64,000 nt of DNA from Homarus americanus (GCF_018991925.1 NW_024756809.1:62001-126000), one strand, 5' to 3'. Positions 24,935 through 35,742 are shown, counted from the first letter of the stretch. The notes: generated by a model from the sequence alone, not told the origin. Made by a program: numbers and translations.

Positions 24935-25133
24935 ACATGTAGTCCCCTTCACTAGTGCGTTTACAGGGGATCGTCAGGTTTTGTGCAGTGTGGCAGCTCT
25001 GTGTTTGTTTACATTCGATATTCAACACTATGGAATCAAAGTGAAACAATATTAAAACAAATATCTCACTGTAATGATTTGTGGAATGTTTATATATGAC
25101 GACCCCCTGTAAACGCACTAGTGAAGGGGACTG
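24935..25133. mobile_element. Miniature inverted-repeat element with perfect 29-bp terminal repeats
   Basis: The sequence at 24941-24969, beginning AGTCCCCTTCACTAGTGCGT, is exactly complementary to 25104-25132. The nine bases TACCGTATG occur directly outside on both sides (24926-24934 and 25134-25142), as a target-site duplication would. The interior is AT-rich with no coding capacity, as in a MITE. The left boundary is uncertain by about six bases because ACATGT separates the direct repeat from the inverted repeat. Superfamily is unassigned; an 8-9 base duplication fits hAT-, Mutator- or Merlin-like elements. Confidence 0.75.
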
Positions 25134-25269
25134 TACCGTATGCGAGTGAGTTTCATTTGGACATCTGGTTAGGTGGTAGCGAAGGGAACACAGGTTTGAG
25201 GGACAACAGTATTCCTGACGTCCTGGAAAAGGTTGTGTTTGTGACCTGTGTTACCTTGACTACCACTTA

Positions 25270-25272
<3 letters not shown>

Positions 25273-25332
<60 letters not shown>
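25273..25332. repeat. (GA)n microsatellite
   Basis: A perfect run of about 60 bases. Confidence 0.98.
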
Positions 25333-25337
<5 letters not shown>

Positions 25338-26440
25338 AGCGGCGTTTACAGTAAAAATTGGTTGGAGTCTGTCATTTGAACGTTTAACTTTTATTTCATT
25401 GATACGTTTATAAATAAGGTAATTGTTTGTTAAATGATATTAATCCTTATTTATGGATGATATAAATGGTGGTTTATGCCCGGGTGTGGGTGTATGGTGC
25501 TGGTAACACATCACTGTACATGACACAACCATTACTCAGTCGTGACACAGTATGGTAAATAAATAAATGCTGTGCCAAATATCACCAGTATCTATCTCCC
25601 CCGAAAAACTGTATTCCGTTTGTTAAATTGAAACTCATAAACACGACATATTCACATTTTTGCCGGTTTATTTTTATATATTTCCTTTGTTAGTATTTGA
25701 TATTTTCCTGTTTGTGTTAGGGCGTGTTTGGCTGATCCTCCTGGAGATACAGTCCATCATGCAGTTGTATCTATGTCGAGGTTCTATTTACTGCATCATT
25801 TTATCTTCATATGTAACTTTGTAAATATATGACGATAATTCCTCCAGCGTTTGTCAGTCCTGAGATATAAATCCTGTAAAGGTAAGACATCTTCTTGTCT
25901 TCATTTAGATAATAAACAAAAATCTTAGATGATGATCACTAGACCGACCATTGGAAATTTTTGTTTACATAGTCGTTTTGTGAATAATAACTAAATAGCT
26001 TTGTTCTTGATTATTTCTGCGTATATAAGTATTAATTTTCTGCTCAGTGGTGACGTCTACAAGAGCGTCTCGTCAGGTAATTCAAGTTGATGACATATCT
26101 GTTAACTAATTGTTCTTATTCTCGTAATGTAACTTTTTTGCGCGGTTTAATAATTATGTTACATGAGTGGTGAGTGAGGCAGGTGTGGTGGCGCCAGGTG
26201 AGACAGTTTATTAGTTTGTATTCTACTGCGACAACACGACTCACCTGGCCCGCCTGACTCGTGTGATACAATAAATGGATCTGCTTATCTCAATACTATA
26301 TCATTACAGTGCCAGCCTAGGAGTGCCAGCTGGCTCACTGATGGCACCGCCTCGGCTCTACGGAAACTCACTATATTTTGTCCGTCTGTTTGTGCGATGA
26401 TTTCTTGGTGGCTTTTATGCGTTTCGAATATTAAATGAAC
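25333..26440. other. Unique AT-rich region, no feature recognised
   Basis: No coding frame over 60 codons and no element ends recognised. A short inverted pair AGGTGAGACAG/ACTCACCTGG flanks 26195-26250 but is weak. Confidence 0.5.
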
Positions 26441-26442
26441 AC

Positions 26443-26817
26443 CTACTAGGTACACTCACTAGGTACACCCACTAGGTACATCTACTAGGAGCACCAACTA
26501 GGTACACCCAACTAGGAACACCCACTAGGTACACCCTACTAGGAACACCTTACTAGGAACACCCTACTAGGAACACCCACTAGAAACACCCTACTAAGAG
26601 CACCCTACTAGGAACACCCAACTAGGTACACCCTACTAGGAAGATCTTACTAGGAACACCTACTAGGAACACCCACTAGAAACACCCTGCTAAGAACACC
26701 CACTAGAAACACCCTACTAGGTACACCTTACTAGGAACACCCACTAGAAACACCCTACTAGGAGCACCCTACTAGGAACACCTACTAGAAACACCCTACT
26801 AGGTACACCCACTAGGA
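26443..26817. repeat. 14-15 bp minisatellite, about 25 copies
   Basis: The core is ACTAGGAACACCCT, with GTACACC, AAACACC and GAGCACC variants and optional extra bases. Larger blocks recur, for example the order GGAACACC, GAAACACC, then TAAGAACACC/TAAGAGCACC. Confidence 0.93.
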
Positions 26818-27382
26818 CAGTTTCCACAAGTTCCTTCATGAAAGATTAGTGAGCCAAACGACCTCTTACAAACGGACAGTGTCATCACGGGCAGGTTAAA
26901 ACTTCTTCCCAATCCGTTAAAAAATTCCATTCATTAACCTGCTGACCCTAACGATGATATCACGTCTATTTTGTCTTAATGAAAACAAAAATCACTAAGA
27001 AATTCCAGTTTTTACAGACATTTCTGAATAACGTAGCGGAAATAGACGGAATTTAAAGAGAATTCTGCTGTTATTGATATTATGTGAAAGTCTCGCTAAT
27101 GATTTTGGTGTTTTTGTTAATTTATAAAAAAAAATCGTCATTAGGCTACATACACACAATAATGAATGAGGCTTTATGATGTAGTCTCTGGTATAATAGG
27201 TAGTCGTGATGAGCTCTAAGCCTCATGCCTCAAGACTCTTATATATTCGATAACTTTTAGAATATGTACAGAGAAGTTGGTGAAAAATTTTTGAGCTGGA
27301 TTTTCCGATCTGACGTTTGTGTCACAGCTGAGAGTTGTTGGAGCTGTCCAGGATAGTGTGTGTTATTTGAAGGGGAGGGGGT

Positions 27383-27386
<4 letters not shown>
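26818..27386. other. Unique AT-rich spacer
   Basis: Nothing recognised. Confidence 0.5.

Positions 27387-27426
<40 letters not shown>
27387..27426. repeat. (TC)n microsatellite
   Basis: A perfect run of about 40 bases, with a ten-base C run 30 bases further on. Confidence 0.98.
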
Positions 27427-27430
<4 letters not shown>

Positions 27431-28100
27431 CAGGTAGGTCACGGCGGAGAACCACACCCCCCCCCCCACGCCGCCCTTCGACACAGTAACAAAAATAAGG
27501 CACAGCATACCATCACCAGATGTCTGCCAGAGTTTATGACATGCCTGGGACTGGAGCAAGAATGTTTAGAATGTTGGGGAAAAATGTCAAGATGCGTCCT
27601 GGATGGTGCAGGGATGACGAAAGAATGATATGACGGGAAGAATGTCCATGTTTGTGTATCTTGGTGTATCTTGAAGGCTTTATTGAGGTTCATAGTTTTA
27701 TATTACAAACATGATAAAAGTTTGCATGTGTTTGGGTGGATCTAGACAGTTATTTACAAATGTCCTGAAAATGCTAGGAAAAAAAAAAGTCAAAATGCGT
27801 CTTGACAAGGTATTTGAAAGTCGATTTAAGGAATTTGAAAACAAAAGTGAAAGAATTATTAAGGTATTATTAGTATTTGAATGTTGTAATAAAAGTTGAA
27901 TTGAGAGTATTTTAGTGTGAAGCCGTGTCGAACCTTTCCCTCCTTCCCTCCTCCGCCTTTAACGTATCTTCTTGCTACAGTAAATTATTCTCTCGGTTCC
28001 TTGAGTCTGGTAGGAGGGGGAGACTTTCTTTTTACAAGGGGTAGCCAGGCACCACTCAGCCCTCACCGACACGAAAATGCCGTTTTAATCGACCGGTTTA

Positions 28101-28104
<4 letters not shown>
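27427..28104. other. Unique spacer
   Basis: The 27560-27600 and 27765-27800 segments share GTGTTTGGG/AATGT.GGGAAAAA-like stretches (GTTGGGGAAAAATGTCAAGATGCGTC against CTAGGAAAAAAAAAGTCAAAATGCGTC), suggesting a diverged local duplication of about 200 bases. No gene was recognised. Confidence 0.4.
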
Positions 28105-28157
<53 letters not shown>

Positions 28158-28178
28158 TAGATATAGAGCAGAGTAAAT

Positions 28179-28227
<49 letters not shown>
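28105..28227. repeat. (GA)n and (TC)n pair around a 26-base centre
   Basis: (GA)n at 28105-28155 and (TC)n at 28182-28227 are reverse complements and could form a hairpin with stem of about 45 base pairs. Confidence 0.95.
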
Positions 28228-28233
<6 letters not shown>

Positions 28234-28446
28234 TGTATATTTAAAGGTGTGAAAGGAATTATGAGAAAATGGTCGCTAATGGCAAAACTTGGTCCATTAT
28301 CTGTTAAGTTCTTTACTATAGCGCTAAGTAAGTGGAGGTGGTGGGCGGTTCTTTCCCGGGGTAAAATGTTGTTCCGCCATTTTTTTACAACTCTTATTAT
28401 TGTTATTATTTTTATTGTTACTACTACTGTACTACTATTTGAGATT

Positions 28447-28483
28447 GTTTATTTATTTATTTATTTATTTATTTATTTTATTT
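28447..28483. repeat. (TTTA)n microsatellite
   Basis: About nine TTTA units directly upstream of the SINE copy. Confidence 0.95.
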
Positions 28484-28489
28484 AATTAT

Positions 28490-28680
28490 CCCTGGGTGCG
28501 ATGGCCTAGTGAATTGAGCGCTCGCCTCCTGGTTCGATCCCGGGACATTCCCAGTCCAGTCGCGTGTAAATGGGTTGCGTGTAGTGTTGGCCACGCTGTC
28601 TCTGTGCTCACCGAGTGCTTAGTATGCAGTGTGCTGTATCCACACCTTCCTAAACTGGCAGTCATGTCTCTGTGACCCAG
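28490..28680 (+). mobile_element. tRNA-derived SINE with recognisable A and B boxes
   Basis: The head GATGGCCTAGTGAATTGAGC holds an A-box-like TGGCCTAGTG, and 30 bases on CTGGTTCGATCCCGGG matches the RNA polymerase III B box (GGTTCGANTCC). A tRNA-unrelated body follows with AAATGGGTTGCG, GGCCACGCTGTCTCTG, GTGTGCTGTATCCACACC and GCAGTCATGTC. It lies between (TTTA)n and (TG)n tracts. Copies sharing these motifs occur at 8.77, 16.46, 39.0 (minus) and 43.7 kb. Confidence 0.8.
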
Positions 28681-28710
28681 TTTGACTTTCTTTTTTTCAC
28701 CTGGCTTGGT

Positions 28711-28712
<2 letters not shown>

Positions 28713-28751
<39 letters not shown>
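28713..28751. repeat. (TG)n microsatellite
   Basis: A perfect run of about 38 bases, about 30 bases beyond the SINE body. Confidence 0.98.
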
Positions 28752-28753
<2 letters not shown>

Positions 28754-29985
28754 TCTCTCAATAGAAGGATCTCCGCCAAACTGCATACACAGCTTTAGCA
28801 TCACTCAAGGACGATACAAATTGATTTAATGGTCAGTAAGTCAAAGTTTGAGATCACTGACTGTACTCACTTGAATATCAGGCCCCGAACACAGTCTTGA
28901 GGTGGTGGACTAGTGTGTGGTTTCAGTCAGTCAGTCAGTCAGATACCACCATGCATGTTGATTGGGTTCTTTGTTAATCGACTTAGCTACAATATTGGAT
29001 CCTGTTTGTGCCAAGTTTCTCAATAACCTGTTAAGTATTTTTATAAGTCTCTCTCTTATGTCATAAATCTCGGGAGTTTTCATAATGCCACAGCTTCATC
29101 ACTCACACTACACCTTCTGTTTGTTAATCTGTTTGTACACCTTTTGATATTTTTAGTCAACAAATACGTTCAACATAACATAATTCTTCTGTGAACTTTT
29201 TTTGTGACATATATTTACAGAATAACTAGAATAATACTCACACATTTTTCAGTAAATTTCTATGATTTTTACTAGGATCGAGTCTTATGGCCTGTTCAAA
29301 CATACCGGACATACATTGGTTTCAAAGTCAGCTTATATTAAATGATTCAGTCAGCGTGATATTTTAGCCTTACTGTGGAGGTCAGTCGTCAGTGATCTGG
29401 ATAACGTTTCTGGTAGCCGTCTGTCTGATGCTGGAGGAACCCGGGCAGGCAGCGGGCCTTCGGATTTTATGAATGGTGGTGTGTCGGACGCTGACCCTTC
29501 CATAGAGACGTCAGTGGTGTTTGTTTACAATATTTATTGTCCAGTTATTTATGATTATTGTAGACACTTGAGGAACTAACTTGATGTTTTGTTTAGTCAA
29601 CGCATTTAGCCTTTTAAATCTGTCATACACGCTAACATAAAATTGCGTCAGTTAAGTACACTAGCATTAAACCCTGCCATGAACACTAGCAATAAAATAG
29701 GAGCCCAAACAATAATTATTTGATGTTTTAAGATGGTTAATATTTTTTTTTATTGTGGTGAGGTAAAAAAAAAGGATTGAAGGAAGGCCCCAGGGAGGTC
29801 ACCATCTCACAGCGCAACACGGAATCAATTTGTCAAACTTTTCCTTAATCCATTAGCGAAATGTTTTAAGAGTCGGCCCTCATGAAGCTGTATATTTTTA
29901 TGGATTCGTACCCCTCAGGTCTGAACCCCAAGTGACATTGCCTGAGTAATGATCCCCATCTGAACTTGCCTCATGTCTGAACCCC
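28752..29985. other. Unique region, no feature recognised
   Basis: It contains a short (CAGT)n patch at 28923-28942 and a poly-T and poly-A pair near 29741-29774. No gene or mobile element was recognised. Confidence 0.5.
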
Positions 29986-29989
29986 TCTT

Positions 29990-30090
29990 GTAAAGCTGCC
30001 TGAAGTCCGAACCCCATACAAAGCTGCCTGAAGTCCGAACCCCATATAAAGCTGCCTGAAGTCCGAACCGATGTAACGCTGCTTGAGGTG
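29990..30090. repeat. 28-bp minisatellite, three to four copies
   Basis: The core is GCTGCCTGAAGTCCGAACCC followed by CATATAAA. The weaker outer units (TTGCCTGAG, CTTGCCTCATGTCTGAACCCC) extend the array leftward to about 29920. Confidence 0.85.
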
Positions 30091-30245
30091 TTGCCCCTAA
30101 GGTTATAACACCTGCATTATCTAACTATAGTTTGTGTGGTCTTTGATGTAGGTAATAATACTTGAAGATCTCTTAACGTGTTACCTAATGCTCCATTATT
30201 TCACTATGATTGTCTTCTCGGCTTTATCTGTGAACTTGGCTATTT

Positions 30246-30307
30246 TACACACACACACACACACACTCCCCTGGGGGTTTATTCCCTCGTTAAGCAGACT
30301 TTATAAT

Positions 30308-30341
<34 letters not shown>
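30246..30341. repeat. (CA)n and (TC)n microsatellites
   Basis: (AC)n lies at 30247-30267 and (TC)n at 30310-30341. Confidence 0.95.
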
Positions 30342-30343
<2 letters not shown>

Positions 30344-30384
30344 CCAAGGTCATTCTTATGAAATTTGGAGATCACTGGGTCAAA

Positions 30385-30402
30385 GGTCAAGGTCAGGGTC
30401 AA
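30385..30402 (+). promoter_or_regulatory. Cluster of AGGTCA-type half-sites with DR1 spacing (candidate)
   Basis: The sequence GGGTCAAAGGTCAAGGTCA holds GGGTCA-A-AGGTCA, the one-base direct-repeat arrangement bound by HNF4/RXR (USP)-type nuclear receptors in animals, followed without gap by two more half-sites. Binding or function is inference: such motifs also arise in repeats. Confidence 0.35.
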
Positions 30403-30616
30403 TGGTGCTGATAGAAATGTAATTTAAGTTTCCGAACCGTCATTAAGATTTCCACTGAACGGGCGAGAACGATAGTGCATGCTGGCAGGTGTAGTGGGCG
30501 GGAGGTCCTTATTGATTTTACGAGCAACGAGTCATAGCTTAGCCGAACATGATTTTCTATTGAGGAGACGAACATTTTGCACTTGTACCAGAGGAGAGAA
30601 TGTGTCATATTGATTT

Positions 30617-30940
30617 TAAGGTCACTTGGTCAAAAGGTCATTATCGGGGTCACTTGGTCAAAAGGTCATTATCGGGGTCACTTGGTCAAAAGGTCATTAT
30701 CGGGGTCACTTGGTCAAAAGGTCATTATCGGGGTCACTTGGTCAAAAGGTCATTATCGGGGTCACTTGGTCAAAAGGTCATTATTGGGGTCACTTGGTCA
30801 AAAGGTCATTATCGGGGTCACTTGGTCAAAAGGTCATTATCGGGGTCACTTGGTCAAAAGGTCATTATCGGGGTCACTTGGTCAAAAGGTCATTATCGGG
30901 GTCACTTGGTCAAAAAGTCATTATTGGGGTCACTTGGTCC
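30617..30940. repeat. 28-bp minisatellite rich in GGTCA half-sites, about 11 copies
   Basis: The core is GGTCAAAAGGTCATTATCGG followed by GGTCACTT. Each unit carries three half-sites, AGGTCA, GGGTCA and TGGTCA, all in the same direction with spacings of 6, 2 and 2 bases. Units are nearly identical; three have ATTGGGG or AAAGTCA changes. Three overlapping plus-strand open frames of 122-152 codons arise from the array. Confidence 0.97.
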
Positions 30941-30974
30941 TTTAGGATTTGGGGTCAAAATGTCAGAAATTTCG

Positions 30975-31500
30975 GTCACTGGAATAACAAAGAATACTGT
31001 CAGCTTATGGTCTCTACGTTACACTTCCAGTAGGGTAGACTACAGGATATCTCACTAGGTAGAGAAAGGAAGAGAGAGAGACCACAGGGTTCTCTACTCA
31101 CGTGAGGGTTTTTTTTGTTCTCTTACCATAGAGGAAAACAACATCGCCTGGTGTGTATCGTGACACGTTATAAAAGCTACGAGAGTCATAAGTTTTTATA
31201 GTCAGCTGATGTGTTGTAGCGGTGGTTATTGTAGTGAAGAAACTGTAAATATGACCGAATATTATGAGAAAAATCTGAGTCATTATATACGTTTGTGGTA
31301 AGAAATATCTAATGACAGGGAGGCACTTTAGTGAAATCAAATAAACAGCATTGAAAGTTTATGGAAATACTATGTTTTTGTGTGTGTGTGTTGGTAGTGT
31401 GAGTCCAAACTGGTCCTCGTACGACCTAAAATATTAAACTGGGGACCTAAGATGACGGAGACGGAGTAGGTGGTGAAATATTACCTTTACCTGAGATGGA
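30975..31500. other. Unique spacer
   Basis: No gene recognised. Confidence 0.5.
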
Positions 31501-31896
31501 TGGTGTGTTAGGGAGTGTGGCTCGTTACCTACACCTGCTGTATATAGTGTGTGGGTGTGGCCCGTCACCTACACCTGCTGTATATAGTGTGTGGGTGTGG
31601 CCCGTCACCTACACCTGCTGTATATAGGGTGTGGCCCGTCACCTACACGTGCTGTATATAGTGTGTGGGTGTGGCCCGTCACCTCCACCTGCTGTATATA
31701 GTGTGTGGGTGTGGCCCGTCACCTACATCTGCTGTATATAGTGTGTGGTGTGTCACCTACACCTGCTGTATATATCACCTACACCTGCTGTATATAGTGT
31801 GTGGGTGTGGCCCGTCACCTACACCTGCTGTATATAGTGTGTGGGTGTGGCCCGTCACCTACACCTACTGTATATAGTGTGTGGGTGTGGCCCGTC
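31501..31896. repeat. 40-bp minisatellite, about 10 copies
   Basis: The core is CGTCACCTACACCTGCTGTA followed by TATAGTGTGTGGGTGTGGCC. Two internal deletions shorten units near 31625 and 31750-31780. Confidence 0.95.
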
Positions 31897-32097
31897 ATAT
31901 TATAGGCGGCCAACCTTTACTTAACTCATTTTAGGGTTTTGTCCTCTGTAGTTAGTGTGTAGACAGTGACGTCACTAAAGTCAGTAACAATGAAGATGCT
32001 GAGAAAAGAGTGAGAATGAGAGATGAGATTATGATGAGGAACGAAGTGAAATGAGAAAGAAATGAGATGAAGTTAATGGAGGATTGAGATAAACGAT

Positions 32098-32100
<3 letters not shown>

Positions 32101-32168
<68 letters not shown>
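32101..32168. repeat. (GA)n microsatellite
   Basis: A perfect run of about 68 bases. Confidence 0.98.
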
Positions 32169-32170
<2 letters not shown>

Positions 32171-32438
32171 GCAAAAGGCAATATTTTACTTTTTTTTTCT
32201 ACATGTGGTGACTGCCGACTCGTTCACCTACGTGTGCTCTGACTGCAGTTGTTGACAGGCTGGAAAATTATTCATCGATTTTCAAACTTTTTCCGAGTCA
32301 TAAATTTATGGAGAAATCATATAATCTCCGGCTTTATCTGCCCTGAGAGTCCACCTAAAGAAACACAGTGAAGAAACCTCCCGGAAACTACGTGAAACAT
32401 TCTTGGTCTTCCTTCATATAACTTGAGGAGGAACGTGT

Positions 32439-32440
<2 letters not shown>

Positions 32441-32492
<52 letters not shown>
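32441..32492. repeat. (TC)n microsatellite
   Basis: A perfect run of about 52 bases. With the (GA)n at 32.1 kb it forms a distant inverted pair. A (GT)n tract follows at 32575-32597 and a short GGGCA repeat at 32603-32620. Confidence 0.98.
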
Positions 32493-32496
<4 letters not shown>

Positions 32497-32905
32497 ACTT
32501 TAGATTGACTAAGCACCAGACAACCTAAATATCACCAAGACATAACGATATCACCAGGACCACAATCACCAAATTTGTGTGTGTGTGTGTGTGTGTGGAC
32601 GAGGGCAGGGCAGGGCAGGGGGAGTCATCTTGTCACTTACCAAACACAGCAATTGGCCCCTCGTATCTGTGGATTCCCTTAAGCTTTTATAATAATTCAC
32701 CTACAGTACATTTTTTTTCTATTAGCGAAGTGGACGAAGGAAATGTGATTCTCTGGTTGTTATTGAAAGGTTGTACTGAGGTCACTTAAGTTGTTGTTTT
32801 ATAAGTGGTGGGATAGTTAAGTGGTGTTATTGTTTTTAATTGAGGACTAGGCCTGTAGAATAGCAGGTATAGGTTCTCACGAGCGGGAAGTTCCTTATTG
32901 CCAAG
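32493..32905. other. Unique spacer
   Basis: No gene recognised. Confidence 0.5.
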
Positions 32906-32914
32906 CGTTGGTTC

Positions 32915-33235
32915 ATATGCCAAGGCTGTCGTTCACGTTGATTGGCTGGGGTTCATTTAGCCAAGATAGTGGTTCATATGGTCAAGATAGTGGTTCATAT
33001 AGCCAAGATAGTGGTTCATATGGTCAAGATAGTGGTTCATATGGTCAAGATAGTGGTTCATATGGCCAAGATAGTGGTTCATATAGCCAAGACGGTGGTT
33101 TACATAGCCAAGACTCTTTCACATAGCGAAGACAGTGGTTCACATAGCCAAGACAGTGGTTTACATAGCCAAAACTGTTCCACATAACCGAGACTTTTCC
33201 ACATAGCCTAGAGACAGTGGTTCACATAGCCAAGA
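32915..33235. repeat. 21-bp minisatellite, about 14 copies
   Basis: The core is CAAGATAGTGGTTCATATGG; units alternate ATAGC and ATGGT/ATGGC. The left part (32965-33090) is regular and the right part diverges toward 33235. The plus frame translates to SYGQDSG-like heptads, which is a consequence of the 21-bp period. Confidence 0.95.
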
Positions 33236-33264
33236 CAGTAAGTGGTTAAGGAACATTTTCAGCT

Positions 33265-33312
33265 ACCTGTCTATATGTACGACCTATCCGGACAGGTCGT
33301 ACATAGACAGGT
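33265..33312. repeat. Near-perfect hairpin palindrome
   Basis: The arm at 33265-33285 (begins ACCTGTCTATATGTACGACC) is complementary to 33294-33312 (ends GTACATAGACAGGT), with a two-base bulge and an eight-base loop. It lies about 30 bases after the 21-bp array. Confidence 0.9.
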
Positions 33313-34210
33313 AAAGCCTCGATCCAAATATTATTTTGTGACTGTAAACATAGATTGACTTTTTTTTTTGGGTTACATGTGGGAGTGACGGCTTGAGCTC
33401 TCAGCAGTTGATATCCCTCTTGGCCTGATGCCCGGCGCCCGTGTTTGTAAATACCAGGAATACAGTGAGGCGTAAATGGTCTAACTGAGGTGGAATATGA
33501 ATTTACACGTGTTATGGTATACTTATGTACAGTAGGAAAGTAAATGCTTGTGAACGTTTACCAAGGGATATGTATGTATGTATGTATGTATGTATGAGCC
33601 AACTGTGTCATGTTGTGTGATAATCTTTACTGATAACGTCGGTGAAGACTTTATCTGCTTTATATTTGAATGTTTATTTTTCGTTGGATTTAAAACACGA
33701 TTATATATTTTTTTTTATGAAGTTAAAGTAGATTAATACATTATGAATGTTGTAAAATGTAATTAGTACTGCACTTTGATATATATTTTTCGTATTTATT
33801 TGTTAATTTTACCATAGCACTTTTTTTTGTCGTGACTTAAAAATTTTAGTTAATTTTTACCGTAACACACAAATGGTAGGTAGTTTCATCATAACAAATA
33901 ATTTTTTTTATTTATTTGTCGCAAAACAAAACAAAATTTGTTTAATTGTCGTAAAACAAAAAAAAGTCTTAAAACATAAAAATGTAGTTTATTTGTCGAA
34001 AACATAAACAAAATTAGTTTATTTGTCGTTACACACATACAAATATACAGGAGAAATTTACAAGAGGACTCCCTGTAGCGACCTGTGACGAAAGGGTGAT
34101 GTGTGTTGAGACTCCGAGACGTGAGGGGACATTAAGGGTATTTACTGTGCTCTCCTCCACCAGGTAATATGTGTTTTGAGGTGGAGGAGTTGACTCGATG
34201 CCATCTATCA
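33313..34210. other. Unique AT-rich region
   Basis: It contains a (TATG)n microsatellite at about 33570-33596 and a loose tandem of TTATTTGTCG and AAAACA motifs at about 33900-34035. No gene recognised. Confidence 0.5.
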
Positions 34211-34214
34211 GGGA

Positions 34215-34540
34215 CCCCATCACCACCATCATCACCACCATCATCACCACCATCACTTATTACCACCATCATCACTACCATTACATACTACCACCATCAT
34301 CACAATCACCACTACCACCATCACTACTATCACCATCATCACAACACAACCACCACCACCACCACTACTACCATTACCACCCTATCACAGTCAACACCAC
34401 CACTATTAGAACCACCACCACAGCCACCACCACCATTACATTAACCACCGCAGTCACCACCCTCAACATTACAATTACCACCACCATTACAATCACCACC
34501 AGTCACCACCACTATCACCACCACCACCACCACTAGCACC
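34215..34540. repeat. (CAC/CAT)n trinucleotide-type tract
   Basis: Imperfect CACCATCAT, CACTAC and CACCAC triplets extend for about 320 bases. Open frames here encode T, I, H and P runs without any domain. Confidence 0.93.
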
Positions 34541-34569
34541 AAGACTGTGACAACTTTTTTGCCTAAACC

Positions 34570-34750
34570 AAACTTATACTTAGAGATGTGAGTTATACTT
34601 AGAGATGTGAGTTATACTTAGAGATGTGAGTAATACTTAGAGATGTGAGTTATACTTAGAGATGTGAGTAATACTTAGAGATGTGAGTAATACTTAGAGA
34701 TGTGAGTAATACTTAGAGATGTGAGTTATACTTAGAGATGTGAATAATCT
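34570..34750. repeat. 19-bp minisatellite, about 9-10 copies
   Basis: The unit is ATACTTAGAGATGTGAGT plus one base, with GTTAT and GTAAT variants in alternating order. Confidence 0.95.
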
Positions 34751-34962
34751 TGGTAATGTGAAGCAGGAAGGAGGGAGGAATTATTAAGTGAATATAAGTC
34801 ATCAAACTCACTCATTATACTGTACACGTTGTTGAATGATGCTCGACAAGTTTTTATTTATATTTTTTTAATAATGGTGATAATAATAATTGTGTTGATT
34901 TAATTTTGTTCCCGAAATTTTAAGGGGTATAGTATTATTACCTCTGTTCGTTCGTGTATTTG

Positions 34963-35180
34963 TCTCTCCTTCTGTCCGTCCGTACGTCCATACGTTTGCT
35001 CTTCCGTCCGTCCGTTTGCCCTTCCGTCCGTCCGTCCGTCTCTCCTTCCTTCCGTCCGTCCGTCCGTCCGTCCGTCTCTCCATCTCTCCTTCCGTCCGTC
35101 TTTCCTTCCGTCCGTCCGTCCGTCCGTCCGTCTTTCCGTCCGTCCGTCCGTCTTTTCTTCCGTCCGTCTCTCCGTTTGTT
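34963..35180. repeat. (CCGT)n tetranucleotide tract with CTTC interruptions
   Basis: Runs of TCCG are separated by CTTCC and TCTCTCC. Open frames on both strands (R, P, S, V runs or T, D, G, R runs) reflect the tetranucleotide read in a repeating 12-base pattern. Confidence 0.95.
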
Positions 35181-35640
35181 CTTCAGCTCGAGCGCCTTGT
35201 GTGTTCTGCAACGTCCATAACTTTGTCAAACGGTGTTGGTATTTCAGTGGAACTATAGAGTAGAGGTCTGTGATGTAATGAGGTGGGGGGGTCGTTTACT
35301 ATCTGCAATGATGACTTGATAAGGTGGAACGATCAGGATACTACATTATGTCAGAGGTGAAAGTGACAGACAAGGTTGAACGATTGAAGATGACACAGCA
35401 GTTAGTCGTCTCAGGGTGTCATCTCTCACTGTCATGTCACCCCCCCCTCCCCCGTCGTTAGATTAATACCATGACGCATATATTAACTTGTAAGATAAAT
35501 AATACAGGTTGATGTTGGTTTAAATAATGTCATTCTCTTTACCCTCAAGGAACATCTTACCTTTGTATTGGTTGTGATTCAGGTAAATGTAATTGTCACA
35601 GTTAGGTAGGTTGGATTATGATGCTGTCACTGGAGGGAGC
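35181..35640. other. Unique spacer
   Basis: No gene recognised. A G run at 35285-35291 and a C run at 35441-35454 are present. Confidence 0.5.
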
Positions 35641-35646
35641 TGATGT

Positions 35647-35710
35647 TCTTCCTTCCTTCCTTCCTTCTCGCCCATCAACCACCCTTTCCATCACACGACA
35701 CACATTCACA

Positions 35711-35742
<32 letters not shown>

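Noticed and set aside
28490..28570. Functional tRNA gene at the A/B-box sequence
   Set aside because: The cloverleaf stems do not close, and the segment continues into a SINE body shared with other copies.
32908..33126. Prion-like SYGQ-rich protein segment reminiscent of FUS-type low-complexity domains
   Set aside because: A 21-bp DNA repeat read in frame gives a seven-residue period by necessity. There is no upstream exon or RNA-binding domain.
34963..35220. Proline/arginine/serine-rich protein across the CCGT tract
   Set aside because: The tetranucleotide repeat is open in several frames on both strands with no domain.
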